Assembly: GCF_003584565.2 (NCBI RefSeq)
Contig: NZ_CP031010.1
Span: 372,001-436,000 of the forward strand
Source of the DNA: Alteromonas sp. RKMC-009
GTDB taxonomy: Bacteria; Pseudomonadota; Gammaproteobacteria; Enterobacterales; Alteromonadaceae
Length of the DNA stretch: 64,000 nt
Direction: 5' to 3'
Shown piece after piece: positions 25,477-35,000 of the stretch. The stretch's first letter is position 1. Each line of letters opens with the position of its first letter. The notes beneath the pieces were generated by a model. The model had not been told where the DNA came from. It was given only the letters and a program-made list of their open reading frames with translations, and made no database searches. Both the position numbers and the translations under genes were made by a program.

Positions 25477-26331
25477 TTAGTTACATCCATAATTAGAGGT
25501 TTCAGCCGGTTCATGTTTGCTTAAATATTCCCACGGTGTCAGATCATTCAGTGCATCATGGGGGCGTTCCTCGTTGTATTCTGTCATCCAGTTTTCGGTC
25601 AGTTCACGTACTTCATTCAATGTTTTGAAGACATACATGTTGAGTATTTCTGTCCTGTAAGTGCGGTTGAATCTCTCGATAAAAGAATTCTGCGTAGGCT
25701 TTCCGGGTTTAATAAATTCCAGTGCAATACCATGCTCTTCAGCCCAACTTGCCAGCGTGATTGAGATAAATTCCGGCCCGTTGTCCATGCGAAGTTTACT
25801 GGGGTAACCCCGCCAGGCGACGACGCGCTCCAATACTCTGACTACACGCTGCGATGGCAGATTCAGGTCAATCTCGATAGCCAGTGCTTCACGGTTGAAA
25901 TCGTCTACCAGATTGAACGTTCTGAAGCGTCTGCCGCATTGCAGGCTGTCGCACATAAAATCCATTGACCAGCAATGATTAGCCTGAGCCGGCACGGCCA
26001 GTGGCTCCGGGTTTCTCGCTGGCAGCCGTCGCTTTCCACGGCGTCGTTTATTCAGCTTGAGTTCGCAGTAAATCCGGTGAACACGCTTATGATTCCAGCC
26101 ATGGCCCCAACGACGCAGGATTTTGTACAGCTTGCTGAATCCGTAGGCCGGATAGCGCTCAGCGGCTTCAATCAGTTTGGCGATGACCCTATCATCACGC
26201 GTTTGATCAGGCTGGTAACGATAAACTGAATCACTGATGCCAACAGCGCGACAGGCAAGACGTAAACTAGCACCATGCTGCTCTCGCGCATAATCAACAA
26301 GCTCACGCCTTATCGCTGGCTTTACAGCTTT
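25477..26331 (-). CDS. IS3-family transposase OrfB (read by -1 frameshift)
   Basis: About 284 aa in the -1 frame relative to OrfA, uninterrupted from the slippery heptamer to the TAA at 25477. The region includes the HTH_21-type linker (ELVDYAREQHGASLRLACRA, then RYPAYGFSKLYKILRRWGHG) and the integrase core. The DDE triad is visible as D in HCWSMDFM, D in RMDNGPEF and E in FIERFNRTYR. A simple ATG/GTG search finds only the last 172 residues because the natural entry is by frameshift at 26331. Confidence 0.9.
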   Translation of the reverse strand, partial: KAVKPAIRRELVDYAREQHGASLRLACRAVGISDSVYRYQPDQTRDDRVIAKLIEAAERYPAYGFSKLYKILRRWGHGWNHKRVHRIYCELKLNKRRRGKRRLPARNPEPLAVPAQANHCWSMDFMCDSLQCGRRFRTFNLVDDFNREALAIEIDLNLPSQRVVRVLERVVAWRGYPSKLRMDNGPEFISITLASWAEEHGIALEFIKPGKPTQNSFIERFNRTYRTEILNMYVFKTLNEVRELTENWMTEYNEERPHDALNDLTPWEYLSKHEPAETSNYGCN

Positions 26332-26588
26332 TTTTCGACGATATCTTTGAGGATCCGGTGTTCCAGACTTAAGTCAGCGAACATCGCTTTAAGCCTGCGG
26401 TTTTCGTCTTCAAGATCTTTCAGTCTTTTGATATCAGACGCTTCCATACCACCGTATTTAGCTTTCCAATTGTAGTAGGTAGCATCTGAAATACCGTACT
26501 CACGGCAGACTTCTTTGACCAGTCTGCCTGCTTCCACTTCCTTTAAGATCTTTACGATCTGTGACTCTGTGTAACGGGACTTTTTCAT
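26322..26588 (-). CDS. IS3-family transposase OrfA
   Basis: 88 aa DNA-binding subunit. It has a helix-turn-helix (YTESQIVKILKEVEAGRLVK, then VCREYGISDATYYNWKAKYG) followed by a leucine-zipper coiled coil (LKDLEDENRRLKAMFADLSL). Near its end the minus strand carries A AAA AAG (26334-26328), the classic -1 slippery heptamer, just before its stop. Slippage would fuse it to OrfB as the OrfAB transposase. Confidence 0.93.
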   Translation of the reverse strand: MKKSRYTESQIVKILKEVEAGRLVKEVCREYGISDATYYNWKAKYGGMEASDIKRLKDLEDENRRLKAMFADLSLEHRILKDIVEKKL

Positions 26589-26705
26589 CAGGAGTTCTCC
26601 ATTCTTGGCTCAGTTTACGCCGAAGAACTCTAAAAAGGTATGCCGCTATTTTAGGGGAGGTTTACACGCACTCAAAATGAGTTGACGTCAATTTGTGCTC
26701 GTTAA

Positions 26706-28490
26706 TTAGTCATTAGATGAGTTAACTTCTAAAACTAGTGGTTTAGATACTGTATCATAAGTTTTTACTACTACCTTATATTTACCATCAGGTAATTCTG
26801 GAAGATCGACACTAAGTTGTAAATCATCTGAATCGCCTGAAACTACAGTAGCATAAACTACCGCGTTAATCATAGAATTGAAAATTGTAATTCTATAACC
26901 ACCAGGATTGATTTTATAAATAGGCCTTTGTTTAAAAAGTCTGTGGCCGCTTAAATATAAGCTGAAATTTTCTTCACCACTAAAGATAGTCAATTTTGAC
27001 GTTTGATTATCTTTGGAGAAACTTACAGTTTCAACTACTGGAAGATTTGGAACACTATGAGCTATATCCGACCGTAAATAATCTAACTTTAATATTGATG
27101 TAGCTATTGAGGCTAAGTTCAAATAGAAATCATTTTGTATTTCGAAACCATCCTCGTTAAACGGAATGTAAGCGATATTATTCTTGCTACAGGATAGGGA
27201 ACTACCTCTTGGCAAATCTATTTCTGTAGCGATTTGTTTAAATATCGCTGTACCTTCATCAACTTCGTCAAAATTAGCACTGAAAATTGTCTGTATATCT
27301 TTGTTTTCAAGTAAGAAAGAAAGTTGTTCCCAATAGAATTGACCCCCACTTCTAGGAATTTGATTACGATTCTCGCAGTTGTCGGTCAGATGTGCCCAAG
27401 AAAAACCTGGCCAAACAGTCGGGATATACATTATCCCATTATCCTTGGCTATCTCGATATCTTTTAATATAACTTGTTCATAGTAGTTTTTAAAACGATA
27501 TTGCTTGTATCTACCAACGTGCCAAGGATGTATTGCATCAATATAATGCTGAGAATATAGCGAAGAGTAAGCTTCCAGTTTAGAATTAATAGCTGCATCT
27601 GATTTTCTACTATCAAACTGATTTTTATCAGCGGCTGAACGCCACATTGAAGGTACTCCAGCTACTACAAATGCTCTGTATTTTTTGTCTTTTGCATTCT
27701 TAAAGAATCTCAAGATTTTTTTCTGCGCCTCCAAAGAGGCCGTGGTCATGTCTTTTCTAAAGCCGATTCCGTAGATAGAAACCACCGGCAGCCCGCTTTG
27801 GTGCAAATAAGCGGAACTATCAACTAACCCCATATCAACTAAACGCTTCCAATCACCGATAACCGCATCATATTCATTCTGAACGTTACCATAAATCGAC
27901 TTAGGGTTAGACGGATCAGTTATGTTATATCTTAGTGCAAACACGCGATCATACTTTTCTGCACTAATTCTAATATTATTAAGTACTTTGTCTTTGAATA
28001 GATATATCTCTGAATTTCTATCAGAAATAGCAGAAACAAACCGCATATGAAATACGCCATCTAACGAGTACTCTTTCATCCATTTAAAATGAAGATCAAT
28101 AGTACTGAGGTCTGAAGCTGAGTATAAATGAATGTTATTGCCTGATGAGCTAGTTAACAGTGAGTTGTCTGATAATGGAATTTCGTATTTATTTAAATAT
28201 TCAGAGGTGTCTGGGTAGAAGTCAAAGCTGGAATTGCTAGGTGTAGGTGGACTGTTTATATCTTTGTCTGAACTCCAATGCTTCCAATTTTTAAAGTACT
28301 CAGAATTAGGAGTAGAGAACCAACCTTGATAGCCAAAAAGAAATTTACCTTCTATAGTATCTGCGTTGGTTTTTAGTTGATTGAAATTGTCCTTAGGTAT
28401 ATCGACTACAGTAAAAGAATTTCTAGATGAATGGGAATAAAAAAAGGCTATTAAAATTGCAAAACAAAGTGTTCCTAATATATATCTCAC
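26706..28490 (-). CDS. GH99/GH71-like putative glycoside hydrolase, secreted or anchored
   Basis: 594 aa. One N-terminal hydrophobic segment (about 3-18) is a signal or anchor. FLFGYQGWF near residue 50 and NFDEVDEGTAIFK near residue 414 are hallmarks of the GH99/GH71-like TIM barrel, whose characterised relatives are endo-alpha-mannosidases or mannanases and alpha-1,3-glucanases. The C-terminal about 130 residues look like a beta-sandwich. It is the last gene of the left-going assembly operon, three bases after wzx. It may trim or release the polymer, or act in its modification; the activity is not known. The neighbouring IS starts 40 bases past its stop but leaves the frame whole. Confidence 0.75.
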   Translation of the reverse strand: MRYILGTLCFAILIAFFYSHSSRNSFTVVDIPKDNFNQLKTNADTIEGKFLFGYQGWFSTPNSEYFKNWKHWSSDKDINSPPTPSNSSFDFYPDTSEYLNKYEIPLSDNSLLTSSSGNNIHLYSASDLSTIDLHFKWMKEYSLDGVFHMRFVSAISDRNSEIYLFKDKVLNNIRISAEKYDRVFALRYNITDPSNPKSIYGNVQNEYDAVIGDWKRLVDMGLVDSSAYLHQSGLPVVSIYGIGFRKDMTTASLEAQKKILRFFKNAKDKKYRAFVVAGVPSMWRSAADKNQFDSRKSDAAINSKLEAYSSLYSQHYIDAIHPWHVGRYKQYRFKNYYEQVILKDIEIAKDNGIMYIPTVWPGFSWAHLTDNCENRNQIPRSGGQFYWEQLSFLLENKDIQTIFSANFDEVDEGTAIFKQIATEIDLPRGSSLSCSKNNIAYIPFNEDGFEIQNDFYLNLASIATSILKLDYLRSDIAHSVPNLPVVETVSFSKDNQTSKLTIFSGEENFSLYLSGHRLFKQRPIYKINPGGYRITIFNSMINAVVYATVVSGDSDDLQLSVDLPELPDGKYKVVVKTYDTVSKPLVLEVNSSND

Positions 28491-28493
28491 TAC

Positions 28494-29729
28494 TTATGAT
28501 CCCTTATTGTTTTCAAATAGATCTTTCGCAGCTTTGAAGTTTATAGCGTTAACGAAAATAATAGATGATGCCATAGATACTGCTGATCCGATAAGCGGAA
28601 AGCTTGGAATAAGAAGTACGCCTAAAGATATAGTTAATAATGCGCCGAAAAAATTGACATTACGAACCAAAAGCTCTTTTCCTGAAAGGTTGAGTATTAT
28701 TGCAACTGAACCTGTCAGAACATTAAAAAGTTGCGCTATACACAATATTCTAAGAGCTGTAGAACCTTCTGAATACTCAGGACCGAAGAAGTTTAGTACT
28801 AAATTAGGTGTGTATATAACCAATAAAATTATAGGAAAAGTAAGTATTGATATTACGAAAACAGATCGTTTATATAAACTATTTAACTCTCCAAATTTAG
28901 ACTCTTTAATGAGAGTTGAAAATTTTGGCGCTAGTACAAAGTTGACAGAAATTAAGAAAAAGCTAATCAATAGACTTACTCTTTGAACACTTGCAAAAAT
29001 AGCTACCATGGCTTTATCCTCAGAGTAGCCCAATATGAATTGACTCGACCATTGGGATAACTGCGTGAAAACAAGCGTGCTAAAAAATGGGAATGAGCTT
29101 ATAATTATTTTTTTTAATTTAAATTGTAACTTTGAATTTCCAAATTTCTTGAAGAAAAAACATAATGACAAGAGAGACGTAAATATTGAAGAAAATAGAA
29201 AAACTTTAGCAAAATCTTCTACTATGTTAATTTGAAATAGTAAACTCACAATCAAAATGATTGACATGAATAAAATGTTTTGAAAAATGATGCTATGATA
29301 AATGTAGTTTCTAGCTTGAAAGAAAAATGAAATAAGAAAGTGAATCCCATTAAAAAAAATAGATATATAAAAAAGGAGGAAAACTATCTCCGAAGTGAAA
29401 TACAATACTAATAATAAACCAGTAAAAAAAAGAATTGAAAAAATACAAATGTAGTTAACTAACTCACTAAATTCAAATCCATAACTTTCATCCTGAGTCA
29501 GAGCTTTGATAATGTATGTATCTAGCCCAAATCTAAAATTAAAAGACAGAAAAGTAAAAATTGCAAAGTAAAGTAAAATTAAACCAGAATCTTCAATGTT
29601 AAAAGAATTAGTTACGTATAAAGTGAATAAAAAACCTAAGACGGCGCTTACTAGACGCAAGATAGCACTAGAAGCCAAAATTTTTAATAGGACAGTGTAC
29701 TGAGAGTTAATTAGATTATTTAATTTCAT
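28494..29729 (-). CDS. Wzx-like lipid-linked oligosaccharide flippase
   Basis: 411 aa polytopic membrane protein with about 12 helices and the polysaccharide-biosynthesis (MOP/MATE) pattern, including the opening LKILASSAILRLVSAVLGFL. It would flip undecaprenyl-linked repeat units to the periplasm for Wzy. Its start lies within the 3' end of the upstream gene (14-base overlap). Strongly AT-rich with AT-ending codons, unlike the flanking core genes. Confidence 0.85.
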   Translation of the reverse strand: MKLNNLINSQYTVLLKILASSAILRLVSAVLGFLFTLYVTNSFNIEDSGLILLYFAIFTFLSFNFRFGLDTYIIKALTQDESYGFEFSELVNYICIFSILFFTGLLLVLYFTSEIVFLLFYISIFFNGIHFLISFFFQARNYIYHSIIFQNILFMSIILIVSLLFQINIVEDFAKVFLFSSIFTSLLSLCFFFKKFGNSKLQFKLKKIIISSFPFFSTLVFTQLSQWSSQFILGYSEDKAMVAIFASVQRVSLLISFFLISVNFVLAPKFSTLIKESKFGELNSLYKRSVFVISILTFPIILLVIYTPNLVLNFFGPEYSEGSTALRILCIAQLFNVLTGSVAIILNLSGKELLVRNVNFFGALLTISLGVLLIPSFPLIGSAVSMASSIIFVNAINFKAAKDLFENNKGS

Positions 29730-30843
29730 ACTGCTGGCCGCTATATCTTTTTATTGAACTAAATGCACGATAGGCATAGAAGTAATATAAAGATAATCTC
29801 GATGTAAATTTTCTATTATATTTTTTCTCTAGTACTATCTTTGGAGGAAATATTGTAAGTAGAAGGAATACAAGCCCCTCTTTAATCGAATCACTATAAA
29901 TTATATTATTTAATAAAAATCCGAATCCGCTAATATTCTTCGTTAAATGTTTTAGTTCTTGATTGCTGCTGCAAATATTGCAATCTATACGATATATAGA
30001 AAAGTCGAACATTGAAAAGTTAAGGCTTAAGAAGTCAAGAGTCTTTTCATAAATATATGACAACCTTAACTTGCAAATCTTTTCTTTTAAAATTTCAATT
30101 TCTTCTTTATCTAACGATTGTAACATCTTGAGTAGATCATAAACCCATATGAGCTTAATTAAATTTCCCTTGTTTATATGACTTATTAAATGTACGAAAC
30201 TATGAATTATTAATATATTCTTGGAAGGGAAATTTATCGTGAAATCTTTAAATTTAAAGCCTATTGATTCGTGGCAGAAAAGATAATTTGGTAAAGCTTT
30301 GTTTATTGCAAAATCTGAAGATATTTTACTGTGTAGATCTATTTCTAACCGAAATTTACCTATTTCTTTTACATAGGAGCATTGTTTTATTAATGGTTCG
30401 GAATTCCATCCAACACCTAATACATATCCGCTTGAAATCAAATAGTTGTGAAAGATTTCAAAATCATCTTTGTTTACTAGAATGTCAATATCTGAATAAC
30501 CCCGATCAATTGGGTTATCATAAAATACTCTTGAGACTGCAAATCCTTTTAGAACAGTAAATGGCTTACCGATATTGGCGAATTCTGAAATAGCTATTTT
30601 TCTAAAATTTTCAATTTGAGTTCTCCTAGCTATGGTTTCGAATTTTTCGTTTTTAAATTTTTCTATTAATGAAGTATCGAAAGAACTGCGTTCTATCTGA
30701 GTTAAAAATAAAAAATCTAACCCATTACGCTTACTCAACTCATAGATATCAAATATTATATCGGTACTTGGACTCTTGATATCAAAAAGAAAATCAAACA
30801 ATTTTCTTTCTTCATCTTTAAAAACTAATTTATTGATTTTCAT
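29716..30843 (-). CDS. Nucleotidyltransferase-fold protein (NTP_transf_5-like)
   Basis: 375 aa. FTVLKGFAVSRVFYDNP followed by RGYSDIDILV (near residue 118) is the pattern of the uncharacterised nucleotidyltransferase family PF14907, with the two Asp of the DxD metal site. Such genes occur in capsule and exopolysaccharide clusters, but their substrate is unknown. It overlaps wzx by 14 bases and the upstream GT4 by 14 bases, so it is translated with them. A role in attaching a nucleotide-activated group to the sugar is only inference. Confidence 0.7.
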   Translation of the reverse strand: MKINKLVFKDEERKLFDFLFDIKSPSTDIIFDIYELSKRNGLDFLFLTQIERSSFDTSLIEKFKNEKFETIARRTQIENFRKIAISEFANIGKPFTVLKGFAVSRVFYDNPIDRGYSDIDILVNKDDFEIFHNYLISSGYVLGVGWNSEPLIKQCSYVKEIGKFRLEIDLHSKISSDFAINKALPNYLFCHESIGFKFKDFTINFPSKNILIIHSFVHLISHINKGNLIKLIWVYDLLKMLQSLDKEEIEILKEKICKLRLSYIYEKTLDFLSLNFSMFDFSIYRIDCNICSSNQELKHLTKNISGFGFLLNNIIYSDSIKEGLVFLLLTIFPPKIVLEKKYNRKFTSRLSLYYFYAYRAFSSIKRYSGQQYEIK

Positions 30844-31939
30844 CTACGCGGCTTGAAATAAAGTTCATGATTTTCTGCTTAAAAATTGAATCATCAAAAG
30901 TTAAAGCATGCTCTCTAATGTCTTTAGGATTGAATGTTAATTTTTCGAACTTTTCTATAGCGTTACAAATTGATTCAGTGGTTTGATGTTGAAAGTGTAA
31001 ACCAGTTTTTCCATCTATCACAGTTTCTAAGCTACCACCTTTGCCGTAAGCAACAACGGGCGTACCACAAGCTTGTGCTTCAACTGGTATGATTCCAAAG
31101 TCTTCCTCGGCCGCAAAAACAAAACATTTCGCTTCAGCCATAAGAACCTTCAATTCGTCGAACTGAACATATCCTAGCATCGTTATATTTTCTTTTGCGA
31201 TTTTAGCTATATCATCAAATTCAGGACCCGTTCCAGCAACTATCAATTTTTTATTTGGCATTAGATTAAAAGCTTGTACAATTAATTTAATTTTTTTGTA
31301 TTGAACTAATCTGGAACAGGAGAAATAGTAATCTTTTTTAATTTCACTTAACTCAAAAGCTGATGTTTCCACAGGAGGATATATTGTTTCAGCATTTCTT
31401 CTGTAACACTTTTTTATCCTCCTCTGAATAAAATTAGAGTTTGATAAATAAAAATCTACTCTATTAGATGAAATTACATCCCAAATTCTTAATTTACTTA
31501 AAAAATACCTAGCAACATAACTTTTGATTCCAGATAATAAATTACTTTCTTTTAAATACTGATATTGTAGATCCCAAGCATATCTCACTGGTGAGTGACA
31601 ATAACAAACGTGTAATTGGCGGGGGCCAGTAATTACACCTTTTGCAACACAATATGAACTGCTGATAATTACATCATAATCTGACAAATCAAACTGCTCC
31701 ACTGCTAGTGGAAATAAAGGTAGATAACTTCTATACTTTTTCCTAGCTAATGGTAGTTTATTTATGAAACTGGTCTTAATATTTTTAGAGTTTATATATT
31801 CATCATTAAATTTATCTGAATGAACTAATGTAAATATATCAGATTGAGGGTATATCTCTAAAATACTTTTTAGTACTTTCTCAGCGCCACCATTATCAAT
31901 TAGCCAATCGTGAACAATAGCTATTCGCTTAGATTTCAT
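30830..31939 (-). CDS. GT4-family glycosyltransferase
   Basis: 369 aa GT-B retaining transferase. The N-domain has IVHDWLIDNGGAEKVLKSIL, and the C-domain has the E-x7-E donor motif in AAEEDFGIIPVEAQACGTPV (about residues 285-305). It adds a sugar from a nucleotide donor to the lipid-linked repeat unit at the inner face of the inner membrane. Donor and linkage cannot be told. It overlaps both neighbours by 11-14 bases. Confidence 0.88.
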   Translation of the reverse strand: MKSKRIAIVHDWLIDNGGAEKVLKSILEIYPQSDIFTLVHSDKFNDEYINSKNIKTSFINKLPLARKKYRSYLPLFPLAVEQFDLSDYDVIISSSYCVAKGVITGPRQLHVCYCHSPVRYAWDLQYQYLKESNLLSGIKSYVARYFLSKLRIWDVISSNRVDFYLSNSNFIQRRIKKCYRRNAETIYPPVETSAFELSEIKKDYYFSCSRLVQYKKIKLIVQAFNLMPNKKLIVAGTGPEFDDIAKIAKENITMLGYVQFDELKVLMAEAKCFVFAAEEDFGIIPVEAQACGTPVVAYGKGGSLETVIDGKTGLHFQHQTTESICNAIEKFEKLTFNPKDIREHALTFDDSIFKQKIMNFISSRVDENQ

Positions 31940-32921
31940 TTGTTTCTCTCAGTACTTGTATTAGTGTATTCACACTACTCTTCCATGTTTCAGATTCAGT
32001 TATAGCAGATTTTTTCATTGTATATTCGGGTAAGTTTGCAAATACTTCTCTCAATTGTTTTGAATCATTTTCAAAAAAATATCCGTAAGTTCCGAAGAGC
32101 TCACGATGGACAGGAATATCAGATAACAGCGGTATACATCCGAAATTTATGCTTTCAGCTATGGGTAATCCAAAGCCCTCATATTCTGACGCCGAAACGT
32201 AGAAGTGGGCTGATCTGTAATATGCTATTAACTCCTCGTCAGTTACATATCCTGTAAAAAGTATATTGTCATGTTCTATTGAAACACTATCGTCTGCGAA
32301 AACCTTATTTTTACCGCCAACTATTACTAATACCGAATCCTCGCTAGGATTACTCGCTATCCACGATTCGGCAATATATTTTAAGTTTTTACGAGGGTCC
32401 ATCGAAGATACAGTAAGCACAATCTTTTTGAAATTGCTTAACTTGTTTCTGACATCTGGAATATCTTGCTCAATGTGGTCTTCAAAGTCCATCCCATTTT
32501 TAATTACTGCTAGTTTAGAAACATTAAAATTGAAATACTTTACTATCTCATCTTTCGAAAAATCAGATACAGTTATTACTTTTTTTGCTCGATGTAGTAA
32601 TAATGTGATCAAAACTCTGTAATAGTATCTAAAAAGTTTTGAATGAGATTTAGATGCCATAAACGCAGCATCATGAATAAATAGTATTTGGTTCGTTTTA
32701 ATTAAAGGACCAGTATTACAGAAGTTAATTAGAATGCCATCTTTTGTCTTCCAAGGTAATATTATTTGTTCAAAAAAAACAGCCATCAACCCCTGATATT
32801 TGTTCTCAATGATCTCGATATTGTGTTCTGTTTTTAACAATAGATCAGTATACTGCTTAGCTACTCTCTGGACTCCGGTAATCCTTTGATTTAGGAATTT
32901 TCCATTGATGTAAACTTTCAT
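31929..32921 (-). CDS. GT4-family glycosyltransferase
   Basis: 330 aa. The GT4 opening MKVYINGKFLNQRITGVQR fixes the start at 32921, where it overlaps the wzy-like gene by four bases (ATGA); a longer frame upstream lies within wzy and is discarded. TVSSMDPRKNL near residue 192 and the E-x7-E site SEYEGFGLPIAES near 255 are clear. It is the second repeat-unit transferase of the cluster. Confidence 0.87.
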   Translation of the reverse strand: MKVYINGKFLNQRITGVQRVAKQYTDLLLKTEHNIEIIENKYQGLMAVFFEQIILPWKTKDGILINFCNTGPLIKTNQILFIHDAAFMASKSHSKLFRYYYRVLITLLLHRAKKVITVSDFSKDEIVKYFNFNVSKLAVIKNGMDFEDHIEQDIPDVRNKLSNFKKIVLTVSSMDPRKNLKYIAESWIASNPSEDSVLVIVGGKNKVFADDSVSIEHDNILFTGYVTDEELIAYYRSAHFYVSASEYEGFGLPIAESINFGCIPLLSDIPVHRELFGTYGYFFENDSKQLREVFANLPEYTMKKSAITESETWKSSVNTLIQVLRETNEI

Positions 32922-34144
32922 TGTTTGACCCTTTTTGCACAGTAAAAATAGATAAGTGCGAATGTCACGAATACTATAAAGAATCTTGTACTTCCCCAAG
33001 AAAATGTTCTCGACAGTTCGAGTACACCTATAAACCACGCCGGATACATGAAAATACCTATACCATTTTGAAATTTAAACGTACGATAAAAATGACCTGT
33101 TATGAAGCCCAATATTGTAAGAATTATTAATCCTATTGGTACGCCATAATCAGTGTAGATAGCGAAAACTGGTGCATAGTTGTTAAACTGTGGGTCTAGG
33201 TGTATTTTGAGATATGACATGTATTTGTCATATTCGAAAGAATATATTTTATTTAAGTTATTAAAACCCGGTAGCTTGTAGAACCATTGTTGCGTAAGCC
33301 AAGGAACTTGATTGACATCAATTGCCTTCCAGTAACTTATTCCTGAATTTTGTGCGATAATAAAATATGATGAAAATCTATCGAAGATGAATTCGGCGAA
33401 GCTATCGTAGCGCTTTGAATAGTAATGAATCCATGAACGAAAATATTCTGATATTGAAAATATCACTATTAATCCAGGAATTGCCACAACAGGTATTATT
33501 TTTATCAAGTTTTTGTATTTAGTTGACAGAATGATAAATGGAATTGCGAATACTACAATTACTTCAATAAGAGCTAGTCGTTCGCTTCTTACAAAGGCGC
33601 GTATTATCGATATCAATATGATTAGAAAAAACACTTTTAAGTAAAATCTTCTATTTATATTAAAGTTGATCTTGTAAGAACAGATTACCGATATGCAAAT
33701 ACCTAGTTGGCTAAGAGTAGTAATGCCAGGTATCGTTTGAGCAAGTTCTCGACCATAGCCTTGTTCTAGTTCTGCATTCGCTATCATTAAAAAATACGAT
33801 GGATTTTTTATAAATTCATAAAATAAAAGTATATTAGCCGTCAAGTATAAGGCAAGCATCATATAAACTATTATTTCTAGCTTCTTTTCAACAAATATAT
33901 AGCGAAATGTTATATTATTATTTGGTTTACTAAATTTTGTAGAAAAGAAGGCTCCGATAGTAAATGAGATAAAACCAAATATTCCGAGTATAAATGAAAT
34001 TCCATCAATTTCCTTTAATTGACTTGCAGTAAATTTATACCAACTTTGATCTAGCATGAATGCTACGCACAATATAGGTACATGGATTAGACCAACTATA
34101 GAAATAGGGTTTAGCCACCAGACTTTATTTCTTTCCATCATCAA
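32918..34144 (-). CDS. Wzy-like polysaccharide polymerase
   Basis: 408 aa with about ten to twelve membrane helices and one large periplasmic loop (roughly residues 235-330, rich in Tyr and Trp), the usual shape of oligosaccharide repeat-unit polymerases. Sequence conservation in this family is low, so the call rests on topology and on its position among Wzx, glycosyltransferase and Wzc genes. It overlaps the sulfotransferase upstream by 20 bases. Confidence 0.75.
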   Translation of the reverse strand: MMMERNKVWWLNPISIVGLIHVPILCVAFMLDQSWYKFTASQLKEIDGISFILGIFGFISFTIGAFFSTKFSKPNNNITFRYIFVEKKLEIIVYMMLALYLTANILLFYEFIKNPSYFLMIANAELEQGYGRELAQTIPGITTLSQLGICISVICSYKINFNINRRFYLKVFFLIILISIIRAFVRSERLALIEVIVVFAIPFIILSTKYKNLIKIIPVVAIPGLIVIFSISEYFRSWIHYYSKRYDSFAEFIFDRFSSYFIIAQNSGISYWKAIDVNQVPWLTQQWFYKLPGFNNLNKIYSFEYDKYMSYLKIHLDPQFNNYAPVFAIYTDYGVPIGLIILTILGFITGHFYRTFKFQNGIGIFMYPAWFIGVLELSRTFSWGSTRFFIVFVTFALIYFYCAKRVKQ

Positions 34145-35000
34145 TTAGTCTTCTATAATTATCATTTAGTTCTTCCAATCTACATTTAACAGTCTTGTCG
34201 AAAACTATTTCTTTCTGACTTTCGCTTTTTTTAAAATATAAACTCTTTAAAACATCTTTATATCTTCTAGACAAAGTTTGTTTTATTATTTTCTTCAAAC
34301 CTGTCTTTGCTAAATAATAATTTAATCTAGCAAATCGGGCGTCTTTCGCTTCGTTTTCCTTTAAGATTTCTACTTCATCTAAGGAAATTGCAAGAAATTC
34401 GCTTAATTTATCTTTCAAATCATATTTGTCGAGTATGAAACATTGTTCAAACGGAATTATTAGTATGTCATCAAAGAATTTTTTGTATGTGTTTATTATT
34501 TCTAAATAATCTGATTCTTTAATGTAGCTTGAATTTCCAGTACCATTTATTTCAGCCTTTAGTAATGTATTGAGATCTTGCTTTGTATAGCCAATTCGTA
34601 AATCCATTCTGTAATGTGATTGTATTCTTTTAACCGGATCTCTTATTATTAAAATTATCTTTGCATTAGGATTGTAAGCTTTTATTCTTGGTGCGACTTT
34701 ATCGGCATATCTGCAGTATGATGTTGAAAAATCACATATTATATTCTTCTTATTTCTGTAATTTTTGTTCTCTAACTCAAGTTTCAGAATTCCAATGTGA
34801 GATGGCGTGATTCTTTCTACAATTTTCGCATCTGTGATACCCATTTTCATTTCTTTTATCATTTCTTCATAACAGAAAAAATTTGGTTCCTTGATTATGG
34901 GTAAAGCAACATCTTTATTATTTTCAAGGGCTTTATATAGCGTTGTTGTTCCTGACTTTGGAACGCCAATTATGAATGTATTAATCTTCAATTGCGTCAA
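34125..35000 (-). CDS. PAPS-dependent sulfotransferase
   Basis: 291 aa. The 5'-phosphosulfate loop IIGVPKSGTTTLYKAL is at residues 10-25, and the 3'-phosphate site is ILIIRDPVKRIQSHYRM near residue 120. It transfers sulfate from PAPS to a sugar hydroxyl of the repeat unit in the cytoplasm. The cluster therefore probably makes a sulfated exopolysaccharide, as is common in marine bacteria. It overlaps the next sulfotransferase gene by 20 bases. Confidence 0.85.
   Translation of the reverse strand: MTQLKINTFIIGVPKSGTTTLYKALENNKDVALPIIKEPNFFCYEEMIKEMKMGITDAKIVERITPSHIGILKLELENKNYRNKKNIICDFSTSYCRYADKVAPRIKAYNPNAKIILIIRDPVKRIQSHYRMDLRIGYTKQDLNTLLKAEINGTGNSSYIKESDYLEIINTYKKFFDDILIIPFEQCFILDKYDLKDKLSEFLAISLDEVEILKENEAKDARFARLNYYLAKTGLKKIIKQTLSRRYKDVLKSLYFKKSESQKEIVFDKTVKCRLEELNDNYRRLIDDGKK

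Larger units (their letters stand above)
25461..26666 (-). mobile_element. IS3-family insertion sequence, apparently intact
   Basis: 1206 bp bounded by perfect 16-base terminal inverted repeats, TGTAAACCTCCCCTAA at 25461-25476 and its complement at 26651-26666. It carries orfA and orfB in the order and -1 frame relation of IS3 elements, probably the IS407-like subgroup judging from OrfA. Both frames are open and the DDE residues are present, so it looks active. No target duplication of three to five bases is evident at the ends. It separates the 3' ends of the two convergent exopolysaccharide arms and interrupts no recognisable gene. Confidence 0.92.

Noticed and set aside
25441..26670. Target-site duplication around the IS3-family element
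   Set aside because: The bases next to the two inverted repeats (AAAC and CGCA) do not match for three, four or five positions, so no duplication is claimed.
31929..33038. Longer start for the second GT4 (start at 33038)
   Set aside because: The first 39 residues lie inside wzy and do not resemble a GT4; the ATGA overlap at 32921 and the MKVYINGKFL start fit much better.
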